Source: Bradyrhizobium sp. CCBAU 51627
GTDB taxonomy: Bacteria > Pseudomonadota > Alphaproteobacteria > Rhizobiales > Xanthobacteraceae
DNA length: 64,000 nucleotides
Direction of reading: 5' to 3'
Assembly (NCBI RefSeq): GCF_028128765.1
Contig: NZ_LBJG01000002.1
Location: 161,291 to 225,290 of the forward strand
Positions within the stretch are counted from its first letter, which is position 1. Every line of letters begins with the position of its first letter. Shown piece after piece: positions 44,569 through 53,782 of the stretch. Below the pieces are notes generated by a model. That model saw only the letters and a program-made list of their open reading frames with translations, did not search any database and was not told where the DNA came from. The translations under genes and the position numbers were made by a program.

Positions 44569-45165
44569 TTACGTGCGGTCGCTATAAGCGAGCTTGACGA
44601 TGTGGTCGCGAATGTCAGTGGGCCAGTTGGCGATCAGCCCGGTGAAGCGCCGCCGGTCATCGGCAAACAGCGCGCGCGAAGCTTCCTCGAATTGCGGCAG
44701 GTTGCCTGCCATGGCAGACATGAAGTGATAGGCCGCATCGCGCGCCTGCCGCTCGCGATCCTTGTCACCGCTGACGCGCCTTGCCTCGTCGACGAGTTTC
44801 CGCAGCGCGACCGAGGCGCCGCCGGGCTGAGCGCCGAGCCATTCCCAATGGCGCGGCAGCAGCGTCACCTCGCGCGCGACGACCCCGAGCTTGGGCCGGC
44901 CGCGCCCGCGCGGCTCGCCCGGTGGTGCGGTCTCCTCGAGTGGCGGTGGGATAAGCTTCGCCAGGCGTGCCAGCACCTCGCGATCCCCGCCGCGCAGATC
45001 GAAGTCGATTGATCGGCCCGTGGCATCCTCGAAGATGATGATGGGCTCATCCGGCCGCGGCGCCACCCGTTTGACGACCAGCGCAACCTCTCCAGCCGGC
45101 CCGGACACCAGGCGACGCTGCCCCTGGAAGGCGGTGAAAATCCTCTGCATTGAAATCATTGCCAT
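44569..45165 (-). CDS. DUF2239 family protein
   Basis: A 198-aa cytoplasmic protein of the DUF2239 family, marked by ITFAFQG-like opening (RIFTAFQGQRRLVSGP), IIIFEDATGRSIDFDLRGG, the basic GRGRPKLGVVAREVTLLPRH and a long helical C-terminus. Function is unknown. The GRGRPKLGVVAREVTLL part resembles an AT-hook/arm region, so DNA contact is possible. The exact start is uncertain (ATG at 45165, 45159 or 45150). It is divergent from a GST gene across a short region with a palindrome. Confidence 0.8.
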   Translation of the reverse strand: MAMISMQRIFTAFQGQRRLVSGPAGEVALVVKRVAPRPDEPIIIFEDATGRSIDFDLRGGDREVLARLAKLIPPPLEETAPPGEPRGRGRPKLGVVAREVTLLPRHWEWLGAQPGGASVALRKLVDEARRVSGDKDRERQARDAAYHFMSAMAGNLPQFEEASRALFADDRRRFTGLIANWPTDIRDHIVKLAYSDRT

Positions 45166-45188
45166 ATTGACGTTGCTGATCAACTTAA

Positions 45189-45222
45189 TACCCGGGTAAA
45201 TTGCTGCAGTCAATATACCCGG
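45189..45222. promoter_or_regulatory. Palindrome and repeated half-site between DUF2239 and GST genes
   Basis: TACCCGGGTA (45189-45198) is a perfect 10-bp palindrome; 24 nt away ATACCCGG recurs (45215-45222). Both sit in the divergent gap and could be operators of an unlinked regulator for the two genes. Confidence 0.5.
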
Positions 45223-45311
45223 ATGAAAATATCCGCGCCGACGCTCGACATTGCGTTCCGGGGCTGGCAGGTACGCGGCCGACCGACCACCACGTCCCTG
45301 GGGATCTCGCG

Positions 45312-45977
45312 ATGCTGACCGTCCATCACCTCAACAATTCGCGCTCGCAGCGCGTGCTGTGGCTGCTCGAGGAGCTGGGCGTTCCCCACGAGATCGTGCG
45401 CTATCAGCGCCAGCCCGACATGCGCGCGCCGAAAGAGCTCCGCGCCATTCATCCGCTCGGCAAGTCGCCCGTCATCACCGACAACGGCAACACCATCGCC
45501 GAGTCAGGCGCGATCATCGAATATCTCATCGCGACCTATGGCAATGGCCGCCTCATCCCGCCGCCGGATACGCCGGAGCGACTGCGCTACACCTATTGGC
45601 TGCACTATGCGGAGGGCTCCGCGATGTCGCCGCTGCTGTTGAAGCTGCTCTTCACGCTGATGCCCAAGCGCGCGCCGGCGCTGCTTCGTCCGCTGGTGCG
45701 CAAGGTCTCGAACCAGGCGCTCACGGCGCTGGTCAATCCGCAGCTCAAGCAACACATGGATTATTGGGAAGGCGAGCTGGGAAAAAGCGAATGGTTCGCC
45801 GGCAGCGAGTTCACTGCCGCCGACATCCAGATGAGCTTTCCGCTTGAAGCCGCGCAAGCACGCGGTGGGCTCGAGCAGGGCCATCCGAAGGCGATGGCCT
45901 TCCTGGAGCGCATCCACGCGCGGCCGGCCTATGCGCGCGCCCTCGAGAAGGGCGGGCCGTATCAGGTGGGGCGGTAG
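45312..45977 (+). CDS. Glutathione S-transferase family protein
   Basis: A 221-aa cytosolic GST. The N-terminal thioredoxin-like domain has the glutathione site in LNNSRSQRVLWLLEELGVPH (Ser/Arg) and GKSPVITDNGNTIAESGAII (SNAIL/ES motif). The C-terminal helical domain has SEFTAADIQMSFPLEAAQA, where the N-capping Asp is conserved. The start is MLTVHHLNNSRS at 45312; the frame reaching back to 45201 has no similarity. Its substrate is not readable. Confidence 0.92.
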   Translation: MLTVHHLNNSRSQRVLWLLEELGVPHEIVRYQRQPDMRAPKELRAIHPLGKSPVITDNGNTIAESGAIIEYLIATYGNGRLIPPPDTPERLRYTYWLHYAEGSAMSPLLLKLLFTLMPKRAPALLRPLVRKVSNQALTALVNPQLKQHMDYWEGELGKSEWFAGSEFTAADIQMSFPLEAAQARGGLEQGHPKAMAFLERIHARPAYARALEKGGPYQVGR

Positions 45978-45980
45978 GTT

Positions 45981-46072
45981 TCGCTCCGGGGCGCCCGAAG
46001 CGCGAACCCGGAATCCAGAGATTGTGACGCGAGATCCCGGGTTCGATGCTTTCGCTTCGCCCCGGGGATGAC
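45981..46072. repeat. Palindromic intergenic repeat (degenerate CGTCATTCCGGGGC family)
   Basis: Reads CGCTCCGGGGCGCCCGAAGC at the left and CGCTTCGCCCCGGGGATGACG at the right, with GAACCCGGAATC and GATCCCGGGTTC as inner arms. The left end has lost the CGTCATT start. It separates the convergent GST gene and the broken MFS gene. Confidence 0.75.
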
Positions 46073-46080
46073 GTCTTCGG

Positions 46081-46715
46081 CTAGTCCGCGTGCAGCACGC
46101 GCCCGCGTGTCTCTGGCAGTGCGAAGGCGGCGATGAAGAACACCGCGTAGGCGACGACCGCGAAGATCGCGATCGCATTGGCAAGGGAGGTCGACGCAGA
46201 CAGCGCGCCGACGAGGAACGGAAACAGTGCGCCGATGCCGCGGCCGAAATTATAGCAGAAGCCCTGGCCCGAGCCGCGCAGCCGCGTCGGAAAGAGTTCT
46301 GTCAGGAATGCGCCGACGCCTGAGAAATAGCCCGAGGCGAAGAAGCCGAGCGGGAAACCGGGCACCCAGAGGATCTCGTTGGTAAGCGGCAGCTGTGTAT
46401 AGAGCAGCACTACGGCCATCGCTCCGATGGAAAAGATCAGGAACAGGTTGCGTCGCCCGATCCGGTCGGCAAGCTAGGCGCCTGCAAGCCAGGCGCCTGT
46501 AAGATAGCCGATGAAGGAGCCGATGATCAGTGTCGAGAGATAGCCGGTCGAGCCGACGATCGACAGATGCCGCTCTTTCGTCAGGAATTGCGGCACCCAG
46601 AAGGTGACGGCGTAGTAGCCGCCCTGGCAGCCCGTAGCCATCAGCGATGCAAGAGAAGGCTCGTGTCCTCGATCTCGGCGCGCTCGATGCGCCCAGTCGG
46701 ATCGGCCGTTGTCAT
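46081..46715 (-). pseudogene. Broken MFS transporter (internal deletion plus in-frame amber stop)
   Basis: The start region is intact: ATG 46715 with GGGAAAA upstream gives MTTADPTGRIERAEIEDTSL, but this frame stops after about 24 codons. A different frame then begins inside a mid-protein helix (LASLMATGCQGGYYAVTFWV, near 46650), so most of the N-terminal half was deleted with a frameshift. The C-terminal half continues (IIGSFIGYLTGAWLAGA) to an in-frame TAG at 46474-46476, after which LADRIGRRNLFLIFSIGAM and the rest of the family ending (FALPETRGRVLHAD) are kept. The TAG lies in one copy of an imperfect 15-nt tandem duplication (46471-46485 and 46486-46500), where TGG became TAG. The product would have been a sugar/acid MFS permease. 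Confidence 0.85.
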
Positions 46716-46799
46716 GTGCGTTTTCCCGGCAGATCTTGTGCCCATCGGTGGTAGCACGCGCGAATGGCGAAGCAAGCCGCCGGGCCATGCAAGGACAGG

Positions 46800-48551
46800 T
46801 TACTGTCCCGCTGCTTCCGCACCGCGCGTGCGCGGATCGGGTGCGCCGAGAGGCCCGTTGGGCGTCACGAGTATCGAATTGGCAGACGTTTGCCCCATCG
46901 GCTCGACGACAAGGTGGCCCATCGCCTTCAGTTCCAACAGCACGTCCTCGGGAAAGCCACGCTCGACACGCACCTCGTCCGGCAGCCATTGATGATGCAG
47001 CCGCGGCGCGGCCACCGCGGCCGCGACGTCCATCTTGTAGTCGAGCACGTTGACGATCACCTGGAGCACTGTCGAGATGATCCGGCTGCCGCCGGGCGAG
47101 CCCGTCACCAGCACAGGCTTTCCGCCCCGGAGCACGATGGTTGGCGACATCGAGGACAGTGGCCGCTTGCCAGGTCCGGGTAGGTTGGCCTCATAGCCGA
47201 CCAGACCATAGGCATTGGAGGCCCCCACCGCCGCCGTGAAATCGTCGAGCTCGTTATTGAGCAGCACGCCGGTTCCGTCGGCGACGAGACCGACGCCATA
47301 ACTGAAGTTCAGCGTATAGGTGTTGCTGACGGCGTTGCCTAGGGCATCGACGACGGAAAAATGCGTGGTGTTGCTGCCCTCATGCGGCGAAGCAGCGGTG
47401 GCAACGAGGTCCTTGGATGACGTGGCGCGACTGGTCGAAATGCCCGCGCGCAGCTTGGCCGCGTAGTCCTTCGCCGTGAGCCTATCGATGGGCGCGTTGA
47501 CGAAGGCGGGATCGCCGAGATAGCGCGCACGGTCCGCATAGGCGCGCTTCATGGCTTCGATCAGCAGATGTAGCGACGCAGGCGAACCCTGCTTGAGGTC
47601 GGCCAGCTGAAAGCCTTCGAGGGTGTTGAGGCTTTCCAGCAGCACCACGCCGCCTGACGACGGCAGTGGCATCGACACGATGTCATAGCCGCGATACGTG
47701 CCACGAACCGGCGCACGGATCACGGCTTGATAGGTCTTCAGGTCAGCGGGCGTCATGATGCCGCCGGCATCGGACACGGCCTTGGCGATCTTTTCCGCCA
47801 CCGGTCCCTCGTAGAATCCGCGCGGCCCTTCCGCAGCGACGCGCGCCAGCGTGTCGGCGAGATCGTTCTGCACCAGCCTGTCGCCTTCGCCAAGCGGCCT
47901 GCCGTCGGGCTTTGCGAAGATCCTTGCGGAGGATGGCCAGCGCGCGAGCCGTGCGGACCAGCCCGGCAGCGTATCGGCGAGATCGTCGGTGACGATAAAT
48001 CCATCGCGGGCGAGTGCGATCGCAGGTTCGAGCAATTGCGCCAGCGTGAACTTGCCCGAGCCGTACTTCTCGAGTGCCAGCGCAAGGCCTGCGACCGTGC
48101 CGGGGACGCCAATGCCAAGTCCGGAATCGCGCGACTTGGCGGGATCAGGCTTGCCGTCGGGTCCCAGGAAAATTCGCGCCGTGGTGGCCGCCGGCGCGGT
48201 CTCGCGATAGTCGATCGCGATGTCCTCGTTGCGCTCGGCGGAATGGATCACCATGAACCCACCGCCGCCGATATTGCCGGCGCGCGGATAGGTCACCGCC
48301 ATGGCGAAACCGGTCGCGACCGCCGCGTCGACGGCGTTGCCGCCACGCCGCAGGATGTCGGCGCCGACTTGCGCAGATATCTTCTCCTGCGCCACCACCA
48401 TGCCATGCTCGGCGGGGATAGCATGAACCGTGTCGAGCGCTGGCGGGACATAAGCCCGCCGCGCATCCTGCGCGGTCGCAGATGCAAGGCCGAACGCAAG
48501 AGTGGCGATGAGCGCCAGGAAAGTCCGCCGTGTCGAAAATGACGTCATCAT
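46800..48551 (-). CDS. ggt: Gamma-glutamyltransferase
   Basis: A periplasmic Ntn-hydrolase that cleaves and transfers the gamma-glutamyl group of glutathione. The 583-aa precursor has a signal peptide (RTFLALIATLAFGLASATAQ). The autoproteolysis site and nucleophile Thr lie in EGSNTTHFSVVDALGNAVS (second Thr of NTTH). Substrate-binding parts PLPSSGGVVLLES and GSPGGSRIISTVLQ are intact. The start is one of two adjacent ATGs (48551 or 48548), with an in-frame TTG just before them. The neighbouring broken MFS gene lies downstream on the same strand and may once have carried the products. Confidence 0.94.
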   Translation of the reverse strand: MMTSFSTRRTFLALIATLAFGLASATAQDARRAYVPPALDTVHAIPAEHGMVVAQEKISAQVGADILRRGGNAVDAAVATGFAMAVTYPRAGNIGGGGFMVIHSAERNEDIAIDYRETAPAATTARIFLGPDGKPDPAKSRDSGLGIGVPGTVAGLALALEKYGSGKFTLAQLLEPAIALARDGFIVTDDLADTLPGWSARLARWPSSARIFAKPDGRPLGEGDRLVQNDLADTLARVAAEGPRGFYEGPVAEKIAKAVSDAGGIMTPADLKTYQAVIRAPVRGTYRGYDIVSMPLPSSGGVVLLESLNTLEGFQLADLKQGSPASLHLLIEAMKRAYADRARYLGDPAFVNAPIDRLTAKDYAAKLRAGISTSRATSSKDLVATAASPHEGSNTTHFSVVDALGNAVSNTYTLNFSYGVGLVADGTGVLLNNELDDFTAAVGASNAYGLVGYEANLPGPGKRPLSSMSPTIVLRGGKPVLVTGSPGGSRIISTVLQVIVNVLDYKMDVAAAVAAPRLHHQWLPDEVRVERGFPEDVLLELKAMGHLVVEPMGQTSANSILVTPNGPLGAPDPRTRGAEAAGQ

Positions 48552-48651
48552 CAAGTTTCCGCCGAGCTCTCAGGTCAATTCACACGCGTCACTGCAATGC
48601 TATACGGTTTGCGTTAAGAGGGACAAAACTGTTCGTGATGAGGACTGCGCA

Positions 48652-50049
48652 ATGACGACGATCGCTCCGGACGTGCGCGTGACCGGCGCCCCGCGGACCT
48701 ATCCGCCGCGCGCCGCCGTCGTCAGCTGGATCTTCTTCGATTGGGCCGCACAGCCCTATTTCACGTTGATCACCACTTTCGTGTTCGCGCCCTATTTCGC
48801 CACCAGCGTCGCGCCGGATCCCGCCACGGGGCAATCGCTGTGGGGATTTGCGATGGCAGCAGCTGGCATGGCGATCGCGCTGTTGTCGCCCGTGCTCGGC
48901 GCCATCGCGGATGCTGCGGGCCGCCGCAAGCCCTGGATCGCCGCGTTCGGTGCGGTCCTCGTGCTGGCCTCCTGCGCACTGTGGATCGGCAAGCCTGGCG
49001 ATCACGCCATCATTCCGCCGCTCCTGACTGCGGTCGCGCTCGCGAGCGTCGGCGCGGAATTCGCCACCGTCTTCAACAATGCGATGATGCCGACCCTGGT
49101 GCCGCCGGAGCGGATCGGCCGTCTCTCCGGCACCGGCTGGGCCACAGGCTATATCGGCGGCATCGTCAGCCTGATCATCGTGCTCGGCTTTCTCGCCGCC
49201 AATCCCGAGACCGGCCGTACACTGCTTGGCTTCACGCCGCTGTTCGGGCTCGATCCCGCAACCCACCAGGGCGACCGCGCCGCAGGACCTCTGACCGGCC
49301 TGTGGTTCATCGTCTTCGTAACGCCGATGTTCCTGTTCACCCCGGACTATCCGGCGAAGCGTCCGGCGCGCGAGGCGCTGCGCGAGGGCCTCGCCGATCT
49401 GATGCGGTCGCTGAAGAGCTTACCGCAGCAGAAATCGCTCGCCGCATTTCTGCTTGCCAACATGATCTACACCGACGGCCTGGTATCGCTGTTCGCGTTT
49501 GGCGGCATCTATGCTGCCGGCACGTTCGGCTGGCACACGATCCAGATCGGCACATTTGGAATCATCTTGGCCATCGCGGGTACCTTCGGTGCGTGGCTTG
49601 GCGGCAAGCTCGACGACCTCCTCGGTCCCAAGCGCGTCATCGCCGGCAGCATGCTGATCCTGCTGCTCGCGGTCGCTGCGATCCTGCTCGTCGACAAGGA
49701 TAGCGTGCTGTTTGTCAAGGTCGCGCCGCCCCAGCCGGGCGGGCCGCTGTTCGCCGCCGCCGCTGAGCGTGCCTATATCGTGCTGGGCTGCCTGATCGGC
49801 GCGGCGGGTGGCCCGCTCCAGGCGGCGTCGCGCACGCTGCTGATCCGCCTCGCGCCGAAGGATCGCATTGCGCAATATTTTGGTCTGTTCGCGCTGACGG
49901 GAAAGGTGACGTCCTTCATCGGCCCGCTGTTGATCGGCCTGATCACCGCGGCGACCGCGAGCCAGAAGGCCGGCATGGCCGTGCTGGTGGTGTTCTTCGT
50001 CGCGGGACTGGCCCTGCTGATGCGGGTGCGAAATAGCCGCAGTCCGTAG
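48652..50049 (+). CDS. UMF1/ATG22-like MFS transporter
   Basis: A 465-aa permease of the UMF1 family (related to yeast Atg22, a vacuolar amino-acid exporter). The start MTTIAPDVRVTGAPRTY at 48652 has GAGGA upstream. Marks are VVSWIFFDWAAQPYFTLITT (DWA motif of the family), AIADAAGRRKPWIA as the loop 2-3 sequence, VFNNAMMPTLVP, and about twelve membrane helices. It is divergent from ggt across about 100 nt. Transport of amino acids or peptides is an inference. Confidence 0.9.
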   Translation: MTTIAPDVRVTGAPRTYPPRAAVVSWIFFDWAAQPYFTLITTFVFAPYFATSVAPDPATGQSLWGFAMAAAGMAIALLSPVLGAIADAAGRRKPWIAAFGAVLVLASCALWIGKPGDHAIIPPLLTAVALASVGAEFATVFNNAMMPTLVPPERIGRLSGTGWATGYIGGIVSLIIVLGFLAANPETGRTLLGFTPLFGLDPATHQGDRAAGPLTGLWFIVFVTPMFLFTPDYPAKRPAREALREGLADLMRSLKSLPQQKSLAAFLLANMIYTDGLVSLFAFGGIYAAGTFGWHTIQIGTFGIILAIAGTFGAWLGGKLDDLLGPKRVIAGSMLILLLAVAAILLVDKDSVLFVKVAPPQPGGPLFAAAAERAYIVLGCLIGAAGGPLQAASRTLLIRLAPKDRIAQYFGLFALTGKVTSFIGPLLIGLITAATASQKAGMAVLVVFFVAGLALLMRVRNSRSP

Positions 50050-50128
50050 CCCGGATGGAGCGAAGCGCAATCCGGGACAGTCTTTGCGAGGTCGCAAGAA
50101 CCCGGATTTCGCTGTGCTCCATCCGGGC
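50050..50128. repeat. Palindromic intergenic repeat (GCCCGGATGGAGCG family)
   Basis: Starts GCCCGGATGGAGCGAAGCGC and ends GTGCTCCATCCGGGC, with AATCCGGG and CCCGGATT as inner arms. It directly follows the MFS stop codon and separates it from convergent purH. Confidence 0.85.
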
Positions 50129-50148
50129 CACGCGCTCGTCGTGAAGGC

Positions 50149-51741
50149 CTAGTGCCTGAAGTGCCGCGTTCCCGTGAACACCATCGCGATGCCGTGCTCG
50201 TCGGCAGCCTTGATCACCTCGTCGTCGCGCATCGAGCCGCCGGGCTGCACCACGGCGGTGGCGCCGGCCTCGATGCAGGCGAGCATGCCGTCGGCGAACG
50301 GAAAGAACGCATCCGACGCCACCACCGAGCCGTTGGTCAGCGGCTCGGCGAGCTTGAGCTCGTTCGCCGCATCCTGCGCCTTGCGCGCGGCGATCCGCGC
50401 CGAATCCACCCGACTCATCTGGCCCGCGCCGATGCCGACGGTGGCGAGATCCTTGGCGTAGATGATGGTGTTGGATTTGACGTGCTTTGCCACCCGGAAG
50501 GCGAATTTGAGATCGCGCATCTCTGCATCAGTCGGGGCGCGCTTCGTCACGATCTTGAAGGTCATGTCGTCGACCACGGCGTTGTCGCGGCTCTGCACGA
50601 GGAGGCCGCCCGCGACGGTCTTGGCGGTGAGGCCCGGCGCGCGCGGATCGGGCAGGCTGCCGGCGAGCAGCAGGCGCAGATTTTTCTTTCCGCCGATGAT
50701 GGCAATCGCCTCCGCGCTGGCGTCGGGCGCGATGATCACCTCGGTGAAAATCTTCGTGATCTCGCGCGCGGTGTCGGCGTCGAGCGGCCGGTTCATCGCG
50801 ATAATGCCGCCGTAGGCCGACGTGGAGTCGCAGGCGAGCGCCTTGCGATAGGCGTCGACGAGGTTCGCGCCTTCGGCGACGCCGCAGGGGTTGGCGTGCT
50901 TGACGATGACGCAGGCCGCGGTGCGCTTCGCATCGAACTCGCCGATGCATTCATAGGCCGCATCGGTGTCGTTGATATTGTTGTAGGAAAGCTCCTTGCC
51001 CTGCAACTGCCGCGCGGTGGAGACGCCCGGGCGCTTGTCGGGCGTGGCATAGAACGCCGCGGTCTGGTGCGGATTCTCGCCGTAGCGCAGCGACTGGATC
51101 AGCTTGCCGCCGAAGGCGCGGAAATCGGGCGCGTCGATTTCGAGCTGGCGATTGAACCAGTTCGAGATCGCGGCGTCATAGGCCGCGGTGCGGGCATAGG
51201 CCTTTGCGGCGAGCCGCCGGCGCAGTTTCAGCGTGGTCGCGCCGTCGTTGGCGGCGAGCTCGTCGAGCACGGCCTTGTAGTCGTCCGCCTCGACCACGAC
51301 GGCGACGTCGTCATGGTTTTTCGCGGCGGCGCGGATCATTGCGGGACCGCCGATGTCGATGTTCTCGATGCAATCCTCGAAGCCCGCGCCTTTGTCGACG
51401 GTCGCCTCGAACGGATAGAGATTGACGACAAGAAGATCGATCGGCGCAATGCCGTGCGCCTTCATCGCCTCGGCATGCTCCTTGTTGTCGCGGATCGCGA
51501 GCAGGCCGCCATGCACCTTTGGATGCAGCGTCTTGACGCGGCCATCCATCATCTCCGGAAAGCCGGTGAGGTCGGAGACGTCCTTAACCTTCAGGCCCGC
51601 GGCGGCAATCGCTTTCGCGGTGCCGCCGGTCGAGACCAGCTCGACATCATGCGCGGCAAGCGCCTTGGCGAACTCGATCAGGCCTGATTTGTCGGAGACG
51701 GAGAGAAGGGCGCGGGTGACGCGGCGGGGACGGTCAGTCAT
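50149..51741 (-). CDS. purH: Bifunctional AICAR transformylase/IMP cyclohydrolase
   Basis: Catalyses the last two steps of IMP synthesis. The 530-aa protein has an N-terminal IMP cyclohydrolase (MGS-like) domain ([40 protein letters not shown] [20 protein letters not shown]), and a C-terminal transformylase with [29 protein letters not shown] and the final TGTRHFRH. The start is the ATG after AGAGGATC; a TTG two codons earlier is ignored. The upstream minus-strand gene is the heparinase-like one, 165 nt away. Confidence 0.97.
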   Translation of the reverse strand: MTDRPRRVTRALLSVSDKSGLIEFAKALAAHDVELVSTGGTAKAIAAAGLKVKDVSDLTGFPEMMDGRVKTLHPKVHGGLLAIRDNKEHAEAMKAHGIAPIDLLVVNLYPFEATVDKGAGFEDCIENIDIGGPAMIRAAAKNHDDVAVVVEADDYKAVLDELAANDGATTLKLRRRLAAKAYARTAAYDAAISNWFNRQLEIDAPDFRAFGGKLIQSLRYGENPHQTAAFYATPDKRPGVSTARQLQGKELSYNNINDTDAAYECIGEFDAKRTAACVIVKHANPCGVAEGANLVDAYRKALACDSTSAYGGIIAMNRPLDADTAREITKIFTEVIIAPDASAEAIAIIGGKKNLRLLLAGSLPDPRAPGLTAKTVAGGLLVQSRDNAVVDDMTFKIVTKRAPTDAEMRDLKFAFRVAKHVKSNTIIYAKDLATVGIGAGQMSRVDSARIAARKAQDAANELKLAEPLTNGSVVASDAFFPFADGMLACIEAGATAVVQPGGSMRDDEVIKAADEHGIAMVFTGTRHFRH

Positions 51742-51906
51742 GAGCAAGATCCTCTGTTCAGGGAGTGTCTATGCCCAGGCGCGCGGCGGATATGTGTCGC
51801 GCTTCCCGATGGTGCTCCATCCAAGGTCGCCAGTCGCGCGAACGAGCGCTCGATAGCAGCTTTTGGCTCCGCTCTCAACGGCTAGATAGGGCCGGATCGC
51901 GGCTCT

Positions 51907-53664
51907 TTACAGCGGAAGTTCCGGCTCGCGCCGCGCGTTGCGGCGGGCATTGGTGACTGCGGGCGAGGCGGTCGAACGCACAAAACTCCAGCGGATCGAG
52001 GGCGCCTGGCGGGCATCCTGGCGGATCACGATCTGGGCGGTGCGGCGGGGACCGTCATTGCCGGCCAGGAACACGCTGTCCTCGAGGTCGACCTTGTCGT
52101 CGAGGGCTTCGAAGGTCCAGACGTCGCGGTTCGGCAATACCAGCATGACGCCGCGGGCATCCGACAGCCGGCTCGCCTTGACCGCAGGATGCAGATGGAA
52201 GCGTAGCGCGAAGTCGGCGTCGGCGCCCTTGAGCCGCGCACCCTGCGGCGGCGACAGCGTGTCCTCGCCGTCGATGCGCGCGCCGTCATTGGCAACCATC
52301 AGCACGCGGCGGTGGATCACGCCGAACTTGGCGAGATAGCCGTCATGCGAGGTCGTCAGCAGCGTGCCGCCCTCGACGACCTCGCGATAGCTCTCGACCT
52401 CATGAGGGCCGCTGATGATCGGGGCGCCGTGCAGCAGCCGCTTCATCGCCGACATCTCGACGAACTGGCAGGATGAAGTGTCGTGATAGGTCAGAGTCGA
52501 ATGCGCCGCGGTGCCGCGCGCGAATGGCCGCCAATTGTCGCGGCCTGTGGTCGGCATTCCGCAATTGGTGACGATGCGGCTGGTGCCGGATGACAGCTCG
52601 AACGACAGGCAGCCGGCATGCGCATCGTGGCTGACGCCGGGTGGCGGCGGCGAGCCGGTGTCGATGATCACAATGGTCGGGCCGGCATCGAGGCGCTGGA
52701 AGCCGGTGTGCGGCATGTTCGCCATCGGCGCGCCATGGGCATCGTCATAGGCGAGCAACGTCGCGAGCAGGTCCGACGGCGTCGCGCTCATGCCGTTGAA
52801 CAGCGCGAAATTGCCGTCGCCGTGCCGGAAGAAGCGCAGCATTGGCATCATGCGATCGATCGCGTTCAGAAGGGCCGGCGGCGGCGCGATGTTGCGCGCG
52901 GCAAAGGTCTGCCGCAGCGGCAACAGGTCGATCAGCAGCTCGATCAGCGCGCCCGGATTGCGGGAGATGTGTCCGCCGTCCGGGAGTATCTGCCGCTGCA
53001 ATTCGTCGGAGAGTTTTTTCGACGCGCTGCGGATATGGCGGGCCTGGTTGGCGAGGCAGAGCGTCGTGTAGCACAGCGCGATCTGCACCTGGAGCTTCGG
53101 CACCCCATCCGGGATGTTGACCATGGTGTAGCGCAAAAAGCGGATCTCGCGTGCGAGTCCGCGCAGGTAGCGGCGGTAGAATTTGTTGTCGGTGTCGTTC
53201 AGTACCAATGGTGCCTGCGACAGCAGCGAGATCACGCGGCGCGCCAGCACATCGGCGCGGCGGGCGATGGGCCGGCGCTTGTTGGCGGGGTTGCTGATCC
53301 AGTCCTCGACCAATGCGCGCGCATTTGCCCGGGTCAGCGCAGTGTCGGCGGCGCGCAGGTGCCGCAGCCAGCCGAAGCCGAGCAGCGCGACCTCCCAGTC
53401 CTCGGAGGGCGGATCGAGATCGAAGATCGAGCGGCCGTGGCAGTTGACGATCTTGCCGGCGAAGACGAAGCGTCCGGCATAGATCTCGGCGGCGCGTGTC
53501 GCATCCGCCGTGCGCAGATCATGCGGCGCGATGATCAGCCGATCGGTCCGGCCGGGCCAGACCCGCGACAGCGCAACGGAACCACCGCTCGCGCGCGAGA
53601 GCATGTTTCGCGCGAAGCGGTTCATCACCAGCGTCGAGATACGTCTGCGTTGAGCGACCGACAC
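51907..53664 (-). CDS. Heparinase II/III-family protein
   Basis: A 585-aa protein with an alpha-toroid N-terminal part and the heparinase II/III-like beta-sheet C-terminal domain (for example HDAHAGCLSFELSSGTSRIV then TNCGMP, and RVLMVANDGARIDGEDTLSP). Family members are polysaccharide lyases, but Bradyrhizobium homologues next to purH are conserved and often lack proven lyase activity; a role in exopolysaccharide turnover is a guess. No signal peptide is obvious. The start is a GTG at 53664 (VSVAQRRRISTL) with AAGG upstream; the frame open to 53946 is unlike the family. It lies 118 nt after rsmB on the minus strand. Confidence 0.86.
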   Translation of the reverse strand: MSVAQRRRISTLVMNRFARNMLSRASGGSVALSRVWPGRTDRLIIAPHDLRTADATRAAEIYAGRFVFAGKIVNCHGRSIFDLDPPSEDWEVALLGFGWLRHLRAADTALTRANARALVEDWISNPANKRRPIARRADVLARRVISLLSQAPLVLNDTDNKFYRRYLRGLAREIRFLRYTMVNIPDGVPKLQVQIALCYTTLCLANQARHIRSASKKLSDELQRQILPDGGHISRNPGALIELLIDLLPLRQTFAARNIAPPPALLNAIDRMMPMLRFFRHGDGNFALFNGMSATPSDLLATLLAYDDAHGAPMANMPHTGFQRLDAGPTIVIIDTGSPPPPGVSHDAHAGCLSFELSSGTSRIVTNCGMPTTGRDNWRPFARGTAAHSTLTYHDTSSCQFVEMSAMKRLLHGAPIISGPHEVESYREVVEGGTLLTTSHDGYLAKFGVIHRRVLMVANDGARIDGEDTLSPPQGARLKGADADFALRFHLHPAVKASRLSDARGVMLVLPNRDVWTFEALDDKVDLEDSVFLAGNDGPRRTAQIVIRQDARQAPSIRWSFVRSTASPAVTNARRNARREPELPL

Positions 53665-53782
53665 GCCTTGCCTTGAAGGGGGAGAGGATTCCGACGAATC
53701 CTTATTAATCCCAAAATCGGCCGTCTGACACCACCTTGAAAGGCCCCGAATCAGGCTGGCGGTAGCAAAATCCGGTGCAAAA

